A DNA stretch of 64,000 nucleotides, taken from Rutpela maculata (Eukaryota > Arthropoda > Insecta > Coleoptera > Cerambycidae). How positions within the stretch are numbered: the first letter of the stretch is position 1; each line of letters begins with the position of its first letter. The notes under the pieces are model-generated. The model had not been told where the DNA came from and did not search any database. It saw only the letters and a program-made list of their open reading frames with translations. The stretch lies in the NCBI GenBank assembly GCA_936432065.2, contig OW386292.2, forward strand, positions 127,097,639-127,161,638, given 5' to 3'. A program made the position numbers and the translations under genes. Shown here piece by piece: positions 21,683-31,583 of the stretch.

Positions 21683-24600
21683 TAGTAGAGAGCTCGCACT
21701 GCAAAATTCCTCTTAAAATTGAAATCTGTGGGGGTTTGGAAACTAAAAACTGCGACCGGTCTTATTTAATAGCTTATAATTAATTGTGTTTATGTGTAAA
21801 GTTGGCCAAAAATTGGCCTGGGAAAAAGGGCGTTATTCAAGATTTTCGAAATATTGACACTGAACAATTGTTACAGGTAAAGTAAATATTTTGGCACGAA
21901 ATTATCGAAAAGTCTGTAGCGGTTGCTCTAAAAAAATATATTTAATAAAAGAAAAAGCATTGACGCTTATGGAGTTTTAAAACTTTGAACGTCCGTATCT
22001 CGCTTCGAGAACCTAAAAAAATTGTAATTTTTCATTGGATTTTAACGTTCAACGACCGATATTTCGAAAACGAGCACTCAAATCAAAAAATACCTCTCTT
22101 ACAATATTGTCGAGTAGAGTTTCCCGCTTACAACGGTATAACGTTCAGGATTTTTGAGCGTAAGATAGCGTAGGAAAATTAATAAATGTAAAACAATGCA
22201 CAGATCTATTTACATCGCGGCAGCCGACCGACGATCTCCCTCCCTTACGTCGCACGGCCCGCGCGCTCCAGTTATCTACATTCTGCTTAAATTAAATAGG
22301 TAATTTATTACTCTCATGTATTCATATTAATGCCCAATATGCCCATAGAGATATGCCATTAGATTATATAATATTAGTATAAGCTCAAAGTGTTGAAGGT
22401 TTTATCAGTTAAAAGCAAATTATTTCCTGTTAAAAACTCTATGTTTAAGTTATAGGTCTGTTATTCTATTGTTAGTTTAATCATATAAAAATTACTTTCA
22501 GTGTCCAGGTAAGTGAAATTTCCTAAAATTAAAAATTAAATTAAGAACATAATATAGGCATCATTTTAGTCTGATTTTCCATAAATAACTAAAAATGGAC
22601 CGAAGTGGAAGTTCAACATCCAAAAGTGAGATAGTCAACATTTCGTGTTTTACAAAGAGAATGTTAAAAACTCTTTAATTTGTGGAAAGTCTTCTGGCAG
22701 CTTAGTAAAGGGCTCTGAAAAAACGTTAAAAAGTCTAAGACAAATGTTACAAATTAAGGACAGTATGTATAAATCTAGCAATATCCACTTGCGTCAAGAT
22801 ATTGCTAACATTGAAAATGGGGACGAAATATTATTAATTTGACACAAATCGTGCTACTGTAGTAGTAAAAAAAGTATTGAATTGCTGCGCCGAAAATTTG
22901 AAAAGGAAATGCTCTTAGAGAAAATTGAAGTTTACAGAACCGAACCTCCAGTTTCAGTACGAAAGGAATATTTAATGTAAAAAGAGGCGTAATGATCAAA
23001 ATGTATCACAAGTACTGACTATTAATATCGAAAGATCAAAATTTTAGCCCAAAATGATAGCTGTTATGAAAGTCATTGGCGATAAAGATTTAGTTGCTAT
23101 GGAAATAAAATATCACGCGAAATGCTTTTTAAAGGCTATTAAAGAAGGGTACAGATCTTCAGGTTTCTTCAAATACAGAAACATACAGATTACATTGAAA
23201 TACTGCTTTATAAAGAATTAAGTAAGTTTATTAAACAAAATTAAACAAAAGAGATATTCTGTTTCGTCAATATATGCTAGATATACAGATCTCGGAGGAA
23301 ATGTATCAAAGATACAGTCAATTGACAAATTAAAGATGCATTTCAGTGATGACATTCAAATTATCGAGTCAACAAGGCCTGATAGATCAGACATATATTT
23401 TGTCCTCAAAATGTTCATCAAAAGATGAAATTCTACATTCGCATATAGAGACTTCCAAGGAAAATGATAATCCAATATTTACAGGATATTCCGAATATTC
23501 CGTTCTGTATAATATTACTAATAATATGGACAACATTCCGGAATTTGATACCTTCAAAAATTTGTACTTAACTAATATAAAATATATTCCTGAAGGTTTA
23601 ATTGAGCAGAAATGTAGGCAGAGATGGTGTACTTGTAGAAAAAATTTTATTTCTTGGATAGGATCATGCAGATGATTGGGACAAAAATCCTGCCTCAATG
23701 TAAATGCAGCAGTGAAATCGCCTCCTTCTTCTATATATATTGAAGGTGATGACGAAACCGAAACTGATTAGTGATTAGTGTATTAGTCGTTAGGTAGGCT
23801 ATTAGTATTTTAAGTGGCTAGTACCAATTTTTGTATCTATTTATTAAGGAATACAGGGAAAAAGGTATCGCGAATGTAATAAAGGAAAGTTGTCAATAAT
23901 GTCAGGTGCAGTCTTAATACAAAGTTTCATCCACATAGACAATAACTAATTTTCTTGCCAATTTTTATTATTAAATTTTTGTGTAAATTACATTGGCTGT
24001 GAATTCAAAAATAAAAAGGCTTACACGTATAGTTAAGTCCATCCGTGGACACACTGTATACATAAGCATGTTGTTTTCTTTATCTCATGATATTGTTAAT
24101 TTGTTCCATTTTATTCACATACTTTTTTAAGATTGTTATAATTTGTAGCATCAGAATAATATAACTAGAAAGTGTAATACGTACGTTTTGTAATTCGTTA
24201 TAACACCTTGTCTGTTTTCTTGGTATTTCGTTTGAAGTAATATTATTATTAAATAAAAAACAATAACAAAAAAAAGACAAATAGGCTAATAAAACGTAAA
24301 CCACGGTGGTTTTAAGTTACAATCAGTCTTCCCAGAATATAGACAACTGGAGCGCGCGGGCCGTGCGACGTAAGGGAGGGAGATCGACGGTCGGCTGCCG
24401 CGATGTAAATAGATCTGTGCATTGTTTTACATTTATTAATTTTCCTACGCTATCTTACGCCCAAAAATTCTGAACGTTATACCGTTGTAAACGGGAAACT
24501 TTACTCTACAATATTGTAAGAGAGGTATTTTTTGATTTGAGTGCTCATTTTCGAAATATCGGTTGTTGAACGTTAAAATGCAATGAAAAATTACAATTTT

Positions 24601-24926
24601 TTTAGGTTCTCGAAGCGAGATACGGACGTTCAAAGTTTTAAAACTCCATAAGCGTCAATGCTTTTTCTTTTATTAAATATTTTTTTTTAGAGCAACCGCT
24701 ACAGACTTTTCGATAATTTCGTGCCAAAATATTTACTTTACCTGTAACAATTGCTCATTGTCAATATCTTCAAAATTTTGAATAACGCCCTTTTTCCCAG
24801 GCCAATTTTTGGCCAACTTTACACATAAACACAATTAATTATAAGCTATTAAATAAGACTGGTCGCAGCTTTTAGCTTCCAAACCCCCACAGGGTGACAC
24901 CTTTTGCCCAGCCGTGCTCTCTACTA
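21683..24926 (+). mobile_element. Long-TIR DNA transposon, copy 2 (both TIRs present)
   Basis: The ends are TAGTAGAGAGC and GCTCTCTACTA. The left TIR, about 21683-22285, matches the right TIR, about 24333-24926, in inverted orientation (about 600 bp). The outermost 40 bp of the right TIR is diverged (24893-24915). GTA occurs on both outer flanks, compatible with a 2-3-bp target duplication. The inner edge of each TIR is a GC-rich block (CGCGCGCTCCAG and neighbours) that looks promoter-like. The interior carries the decayed gene at 22594-23700 and about 600 bp of AT-rich 3' sequence. Copy 1 is at 1-2836. Confidence 0.75.
22594..23700 (+). pseudogene. Decayed gene of the long-TIR transposon, Cys/His motif protein
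   Basis: ATG 22594 (MDRSGSSTSKSE) lies just inside the left TIR and reads about 28 codons before a frameshift/stop. The continuing frame (22645-22842) gives KNSLICGKSSGSLVKGSEKT and ends next to a tract that would give H-K-S-C-Y. A later tract at about 23070-23130 reads DLVAMEIKYHAKCF, the D-L-x-A-x-E-x-x-Y-H-x-x-C motif I associate with large TE-linked proteins of unknown function in insects and other animals. A last open frame runs 23346-23675. There are several stops and frameshifts. No DDE triad can be read, so I cannot call it a transposase. Confidence 0.5.
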
Positions 24927-25720
24927 GTATGCAAATTTGCTTTTTTGATATTATTAAAATGAAGTACTTCATACATTAAAGCACTTACTAATATTTAAAC
25001 ACCATTCTTTCATCTATCGATTTAAAACTTCAACAAATAAATAACAAAACTGAATAACTGAACGGGTAGTATACAAAACGGGATGTGACATCATCGGTTA
25101 CATTAATATAACCAACATAATATCAACTTTTAGGTTTTTTAAGTTTATTGTCATTTTTAATGATTGTATTCGCACTTCTCATTTGAAACCAGTATGGCTT
25201 CAAGAAAACATTTAAAACTTTATGAACATTACATTGAACAAGATTTTAGTTGAAAGTACGAGAACCAAGCGAAAATTTTCATAATAGTGGCATATTTTTG
25301 AGGTTAGGTATATAACCGATGACGTCAATAATATGGCTTAGTGTGTTTGGTAGTAAAATTTTAATACAAATTTAAAAATTCTTTTTTTTTTACTCAACTG
25401 ATTGTGGAAATTCTAATGTTTTTAGTTATAATTAAGTATTACCTTCACAGTCAATGAGATTTTAAAATTTGTGAAAACACCGAATTATCATCTTCACTCA
25501 CTGTGCTGTGAGCCGATTTTGGTCACTTTGACTCCCTATATCTTTGAAACCTTTCGTATGCTCAACTCCAAATTTTTTTACAATTAATGTCTCATCTGTT
25601 GTTAATGTCTGTTTTGAAGACTTTTTTTTGGTATTTTACCTGTACTAATATAAAATTACGAAAAAGTCTATTTCTAAAAGTAAAACTTGGTGTTATTTAT
25701 TTACTTTGTGTCAAACTTAC
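24927..25720. other. Intron sequence, no feature seen
   Basis: This is AT-rich and without repeats I can pair or coding motifs. It would be intronic if transcription continues past the FN3 exon at 25721-25984 on the minus strand. Confidence 0.35.
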
Positions 25721-25984
25721 CTGAAGGCGATCGAATATGAGCATTAATAATGGATGGATTGCTTGATTCATTATTTGAATATGCTATAACTTCACAGTAG
25801 ATCCACTTGCATTCGGGGTAGAGGGATGTTATATTCAGGTATAGTTGCTCAACCCTAAATATGAAATCTAAACTGTTTTCGGAGTAGAAGTAGATCAAGT
25901 AGAAGGTAGTTTCGCAATTTGTGCTGGGAGACCAACGCAGATGGTTATTAGAGTCTAACGTTACATTTCGAACAGCTTCTGGAA
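25721..25984 (-). CDS. Host exon: fibronectin type III-like domain (symmetric 1-1 exon)
   Basis: This is an 88-codon internal exon on the minus strand. The donor is CTTCAG|GTAAGT (25720-25715 intronic) and the acceptor TTTTCATGGCAG|TT. The entry phase is 1 and the exit phase is 1, as usual for extracellular module exons. The product begins VPEAVRNVTLDSNNHLRWSP and has the N-terminal strand with L.W of FN3 domains, then FYLIYF, the LNITSLYP turn, and a Y-E-V strand in IYCEVIAYS. Cys residues (NCET, PECKW, YCEV) could make disulphides, as in extracellular FN3 modules. Potential N-glycosylation sites are NVT and NIT. The frame is intact. The signal-peptide exon at 47691-47763 ends in matching phase. 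The protein's identity is unknown. Confidence 0.7.
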
Positions 25985-26220
25985 CTGCCATGAAAACAAT
26001 AAACTAATTATTATTATTTGGCGAACATTTTTGGCTATATAAGGGTAACAGTAAATTTACCAATGCTATGCTTAAATAACATTAATTTAATAATACAGTA
26101 ACGGTAATAAAGTTTGTTCGCTGATAGAGTCCCGGTGTGACGTCACGAACGTCTGAACTTAGATACCGTAGGCTCTGGTGTTTTCGAATGTACAGTGGCG
26201 TCGCTTTGTTTTATATTTTA
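25985..26220. other. Intron sequence; one TGACGTCA box
   Basis: There is no coding feature. GTGTGACGTCACG at about 26137-26149 is a CRE-like palindrome with no other supporting signal. Confidence 0.3.
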
Positions 26221-26471
26221 CTTGATGTATTTAATTTTATTTATTTATTTATTTATTGATTTATTAAAAATCATATCAATACACAAATCGTTTACATTCG
26301 TCAACAAGAACAAAAACATTAGCTAATATTTATATGTGAAATTACTGGTAGAAGTACAGATTGAAATTAAAACTCTAAATAGAAAATATACTAACAATAC
26401 TAGACACATAGAACAAACTACAGTTTAAAAATCTACAGACATAAAGTATATAAAATAAAATAGGCGCATTA

Positions 26472-27513
26472 ATCAACGTGGAAATCATCATCTAATATTT
26501 CATTCAAAGAATAGAATGCCCTTTTGGTAAGGTATATTTTTATTATTTCTTTGCATTGATTAGTGGGTAAGTATTTTTTTTTATCTATTTATTTAACGTC
26601 GGCCTATTTCCGCTACCAGAGCCTATCACTGACGCCAGGAGACGAGCTACCCCCAACCTAGAAATTTTGCTGAACCTCTTCCCTTAAGAACATTGCCTTT
26701 CATTTAATAGACAAGGGACCGCCTGCTTTACATCCCCTCCGAAGGATGGTATATCCACTACGTAATCCTCGTCTGAAATTACGTAACTTCCGCGTATACA
26801 CTGATATGCAAGCCGCTAGAAGGTGGGACGAGAACGCTGTTGTTTCCCAAGATGGGTCACCCATCCAAGTACTAACCGCGCTCGATGGGTAAGTATTTAA
26901 TATGATTTGGAAGTTTAGTATATAGTTTAGGGGCATAATAGTTTGTAGAGAATTTCCTTTTGTTTACTGGATGGAACTCTATATCAATCATTGTATTATT
27001 TCTCGTATCGTGGTGGTGAATATCATTATGATAGTTGAATAGATGAATATTGTCTCTTATCCATAGTAAACATTTCAGCGCATACACACAAGAGAAAGTG
27101 GGAATTTTTAATTCGATGAATTTTTGTTTTGTATCTACAAGATACAATTGTTCTATATGTATTTCCCAAGAGAGTCTGAAGTCTAGATATATTCCAAGAA
27201 ATTTAACTGAGGACGGGTTATTAACATCACAGTTTTTTAATGTAAATATGCATTTCATAGTTTTACTTTTATTGAGGTGTAGTTGATTTACTGTAAACCA
27301 TGAGGAGGCCTCTGATTGTGTTTTATTTATTAGATTTAAAAGCTGTTCTAAGTTGTTATGTTCATCCAGAGTAGTCGTATCATCTGCATATAAAACTAGA
27401 TCACTATTTGGCAGGCAGTTCGTTATATCGTTCACGTAGATGAGAAACAGCAACGGTCCCAGTATTGACCCTTGTGGCACTCCATATTTGATAGAACTTA
27501 AGCTAGAATTCAT
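26472..27513 (-). pseudogene. Non-LTR reverse transcriptase fragment (YADD)
   Basis: The frame starts in the fingers/palm region with KYGVPQGSILGPLLFLIYVN, then the catalytic YADD (LVLYADDTTTL, about 27395), NQLHLNKSKT and VKFLGIYLDFRLSWE. About 50 residues normally found between SWE..H and ALKCLLWIRD appear deleted in frame. The tail KLYTKLPNHIKYLP is cut by the SINE and resumes on its far side (about 26563) through KRAFYSLNEILDDDFHVD to a stop. Neither the endonuclease nor the N-terminal RT is present. It belongs to the Jockey/CR1-like group by motif style. It is inactive through truncation, deletion and insertion. Confidence 0.8.
26577..26885 (-). mobile_element. 5S rRNA-derived SINE (SINE3 type) with 13-bp TSD
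   Basis: On the minus strand it starts next to GCGGTTAGTACTTGGATGGG followed by TGACC...TTGGGAA, which is the internal promoter/3' half of 5S rRNA. The tail is TAAATAAATAGATAAAAAA. TGGGTAAGTATTT at 26564-26576 and 26886-26898 is a 13-bp target duplication. Removing one copy restores the retrotransposon reading frame. The 5S head is 5'-incomplete. Confidence 0.8.
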
Positions 27514-27782
27514 GTCAATAATAATTAGATTTATTTGAAGGAAATTGCATTATAAGCATACATAATACATCTATTATAAATTTATAGTAATTTAAGTTAA
27601 ATTAATAAATTATAATATTGAATTGTTTTGGTTTCAAGTAAGAAATATGATAGAGGAAATATACAAAATAAATACACTTAAATAGTTGCAGGTACTTAAT
27701 GCTTAATACTAATTATGTCGAACCCATATAAAACAAATATTTCAGTAAAATACAAATACCTAGTATATCATAGATAAATACA
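27514..27782. other. No gene seen
   Basis: This is AT-rich spacer between the non-LTR fragment and the transposase C-terminus. A TIR of the 27783-34342 transposon may lie here, but no matching partner was found. Confidence 0.3.
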
Positions 27783-28050
27783 TTAGTTTTCTTCGTCAAT
27801 GTCTAATCCTTCCGAGTCCTTATCGTCGCTTGCATTATTTACACTTATAATGAGTGGCAAAATTTCTTCAGTACGAACCTCTCGAATATATGTCTCTAAA
27901 ATCAATTTATTTGTGTGATTTACTCACTTATAATAATAATAATAATGCTTTATTAATCCAATTGATCAAACAATGTTGATATAGGACAGGTCAAAAAGAG
28001 AATACATTAATAAGTAATCATTTACACATAATAATTTTTTTTTGTTTAAT

Positions 28051-30848
28051 TTAAAAAGCTAAATATTCATCTACGCTATAAAAGGCATTAGTGAGCAACA
28101 TGTTTCTAACAGTGGATATAAATTTCTTTAAAGTACAACATTTTATGCTTATATTTAATTTATTATATAGAACCGTACCGACATAGTAAGGATTAGATTT
28201 ATAAAGTTCTAATCTGTGAAGTGAGTGCTGCAAATTTTCTCCATGTCGTGTATTGTATTCATGTGATATATTCCGAAACGTGAATGAGTTCAAATTTTTT
28301 TGACAAAAGTTAAAATTTCAATGATATACAAACACGGTAAAGTTAAAATTTTTTGAGAAATAAAGGTCTGTTTACAAGATTCACGATACTGCAATCCATA
28401 CATAGAACGTAAGGCTCTTTTCTGCAGCACAAATACACGACTAGCTGTATTAGCATTACCCCAGCAAATCACTCCATACCTAATTGTTGACTCAAAATTT
28501 GAATAATAAAATATTTTCAATACATTTTTGCTTGTAATTTGTGATAATCTTTTTAAGGCAAAACAAATACTTGAACACTTCTTGCATACATAATCTATAT
28601 GAGAGTTCCAGTTTAGTGACATATCTACATAAATACCTAGAAGCTTAAAGTCTTTTACTTGTTCAATTGTTTTATGCTGAAATTTAATTAGTGGACTAGA
28701 TATATCATTGGCGCCAACAGGATGAAACTGCATTGAAAACGTTTTTCCTGATTCACTGCCAGGTTGTTTGAAGTAAAATAGTTGAAGAGGGAAATCAAAT
28801 TATCCTGCAGAAGTTCAGACATTATATATACATCTTGATTGCATGATAGAAGACTCATATCATCAGCAAAAGCACAGTGAAAAGTGGAAATAAAATCTTC
28901 TATATCATTAATATATAAGAGAAATAGGAATGGGCCCAAAACACTGCATTGGGGAACTCCAATATTAACATTCATATCCTGCGATCGCTTGCCACAATAT
29001 TCAACAAATTGCTTTCTGTTCGTCAGATAGGATCGTAGTATCTTATTGTACTGACCACGCAATCCATAACACTCCACTTTTTTAAGTAGAGTATCATGGT
29101 CTACGCAATCAAATACCTTCGACAAATCAACAAATAAGGCCATGACTTTGTTACCCTCGTTAAGATTTTTGTAAATATGATTTAAAAACTTGGTACAGCA
29201 GATATTGTAGAGCGGTTTACTCTAAATTCATGCTGATTTGGTGATAATAAATTATTAGATTTTAAAAATAATGTTATTCTGTTTGCAAGTAGTTTTTTGA
29301 TTATTTTAGAAAAAACTGATAACAGAGAAATGGGACGGTAATTACAAATTTGTTTGGAATCTCCTTTCTTAAAAAGACATATTACTTTCGATATTTTAAG
29401 CAAATCTGGAAAATAACCTTCAGCAAAGCAATGATTTATAATGTTACATAAGGGTTTTGCAAGAAATTTGGCACATTGTTTAATAATTCTTATAGAAAAA
29501 TTGTCATGTCCAGGTGAGTTTGAATTTTTCAGATTATTTATTACATTAATAATTTCAGACTCAGTAACATTATGCAGGACAATTGATTCATCAACAATAC
29601 TTAGCATATTATGATTTTTAACATTTTGTTGATTAGATTTTATAATAGATTTAGGGAGGTTTATAAAATATGAATTAAATTCATTGGCAATGAGAATGTT
29701 ATCGTCTGTTTCTACATTATTTATGATCATGGTGGATGTGTCCTTTTTATTTGCTTATTTGATCCTTTAATAGATGTATTAATAATATTCCAGACAGTTT
29801 TTTTTTTATTTTCAGAATTCAGTACGATATTATCAAAATACATTTTCTTTGCATGCCTTATGACACGGTTATAAACGGTCTTGTAATTTAAGTACTAGGT
29901 TTTTGAATTATACCTAAATTTTGCAATTTAAATAAATCCTTTAAATGTTTAGGTAATGAAATTTTTGTTTCTGTTGTCAACTAATTTTTATTGTCGGGTG
30001 AATGATTAAAATTTTTTGTTACTATTTTAAAGCTGACATCATAATAGTATAATAGTGTTTCATAAAAATGTTTAAATTTATTTTCTATATTATTTTCAGT
30101 AAAAACATTATACCATGTTTCAGTTTTGAGATAGTCAATAAACTGGAAAATATTTTTTTTTAGAGAAGGATCTGTATTTGTAAGGCTCAGAATTTTTGCT
30201 AGTAATGCAGTTAAAATTTATCTGTTCAGCAGAGTGATCTGAAAGGCCAGTCTGAATTACACTTTTTCCAACTAGATCATCATTGAAATTTGTAAAAATA
30301 CAGTCAATGGCAGTACTACTTTTATTACTGAATCGGGTAGGTTCATCAAAAACAGGTTTAATATAAAAAGAACTAACAAGATCAATAAGTTCAGCAGTTT
30401 CGTTGTTCTTATTTAGGTAATTTATATTGATATCGCCACATATTATTATTTTAAAACACTGATTTTTGCTAAATAATAAATTTAAACATTTTTCAAATTG
30501 CAAAAGAAAAGTAGCAATATCAGAATTTGGAGCTCTGTATAAACATAATATGTAGTAAATTACCTTATTTACATTTAATTTTATAGCTGCGCATTCAAAC
30601 GTTTTATCAAGACTTAAGCTAACTACATTAGATATTTCCATTGCATTGAATGTATTTTTAACTATTATATGTATAAATGATTTTCTACAGTAATAACTTT
30701 TTACACTATATCCTGGAAAATTGATGAAATTTATTTCAGTTTCTTGAATCCAACTTTCTGATACACACAGAATGTCAATGTTCTCAGTAAACAGAAAAAC
30801 TTCAATGTTTTCGATTTTATTTTTTAAGCATTGGACATTATGATGCAC
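28051..30848 (-). pseudogene. Non-LTR ORF2: endonuclease and reverse transcriptase, frameshifted
   Basis: The minus strand starts MHHNVQCLKNKIENIEVFL. Apurinic-type endonuclease signatures follow: CVSESW (Glu), IIICGDININ (Asp) and LSDHSAE. The metal-binding and His residues are thus present, although the GG-x-I-x-V region near residue 60 is shortened. RT motifs follow: NYRPISLLSVFSKI, the VDLSKVFDCVDH palm, IGVPQCSVLGPFLFLLYIND and the catalytic FADD (CAFADDMSLL). Last comes RYGVICWGNA and a C-terminal tail to YSVDEYLAF. Frame breaks occur near 30130-29740, 29160, 28730 and 28290. It is inactive but more complete than the other copies here. Confidence 0.85.
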
Positions 30849-30904
30849 GATATTTCACATCTTTTTGATTACAGCTTGGTTTTTCGACTTCCCAAAGTAG
30901 TTGC

Positions 30905-31075
30905 TATTCACTTGTGACACATTCTAAAGTTCGTTGTTTTACTGCGTTAAGTTTGTTTACATAACTTGGGCACTTGTTGCCTTTAGCTGAATGATTTATG
31001 TCATGATTTGTTTTAAAGTTTTTGCTGGATCTTATACAATTTGCACATTTTTTAACAGTAGAAGTGCACATTTTA
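30905..31075 (-). pseudogene. Non-LTR ORF1 C-terminus with C2HC knuckle
   Basis: The minus frame reads KKCANCIRSSKNFKTNHDIN, then HSAKGNKCPSYVNKL, and ends at a stop near 30910. The C-x2-C...H-x4-C spacing is that of the nucleic-acid-binding knuckle in the ORF1/gag-like protein of Jockey-group elements, which packages the element RNA. Only this terminal part of ORF1 survives; the upstream side abuts the transposase sequence. ORF2 begins about 60 bp downstream. Confidence 0.6.
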
Positions 31076-31583
31076 GGTTAATTAAATTGTCGACAATATA
31101 GTGTTGCTCTGTTCTGTTAGCTCCAGCTATTTGAAGCAATTCGGCTTTAAATGCGGTATCACTGAAATCTATGTTTTTGGTCTTTAACCATGTTTGTATT
31201 TTTTTTTCGTCTGAGATCTGGTTGGTTGTTTTTCTTCAACCCGAGAGTGGTACTTTGCATTATCTAAAACAATAATGCTAGGATTTTGTAACCCCGGCAA
31301 AAGTTTTTCTGTCAGCTTTTCAAAACTAAACTCGCATCTTCAGCAAAGTCATGAATAGATCCTGCGTGTACAACTATAAATCTTTTATCTTCTGTAGCTG
31401 TACGACGCTTTTTCGATTTAGTGGAGTTATCTTGCCAAGAACGTTTTATTCCTCCTCTGCTAAAGGTCCAAGTTTCGTCTAAGAACACTACATCTTTGGG
31501 GTCATTACTTTTCAAATTTTTTACGTATTTGCGTAAAAACTTTAGCCGTTTTAGATAAATGTGTGGTCTTTCACACAGTACTT

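Larger units (their letters stand above)
26225..27513 (-). mobile_element. 5'-truncated non-LTR retrotransposon, hit by a SINE
   Basis: The minus-strand RT fragment runs from 27513 to a stop at about 26472. A 3' UTR follows and ends in a (TTTA)n-type tail at about 26225-26262 as read on plus. A SINE with a 13-bp duplication (26577-26885) splits the last codons. Confidence 0.8.
27925..31080 (-). mobile_element. Jockey/CR1-like non-LTR retrotransposon, nearly complete 3' two-thirds
   Basis: On the minus strand the order is: ORF1 C-terminal zinc knuckle (about 31075-30910), endonuclease (30848-30135), reverse transcriptase (29730-28690), C-terminal domain (28733-28051), and a 3' UTR ending AATAAAGC(ATT)n at about 27930-27950. 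It inserted in the same orientation inside the transposase gene. Confidence 0.85.

Noticed and set aside
26700..26936. 78-codon minus frame containing STWMGDPSWETT
   Set aside because: It spans the 5S-derived SINE and its junction with the retrotransposon. It is explained by those elements.
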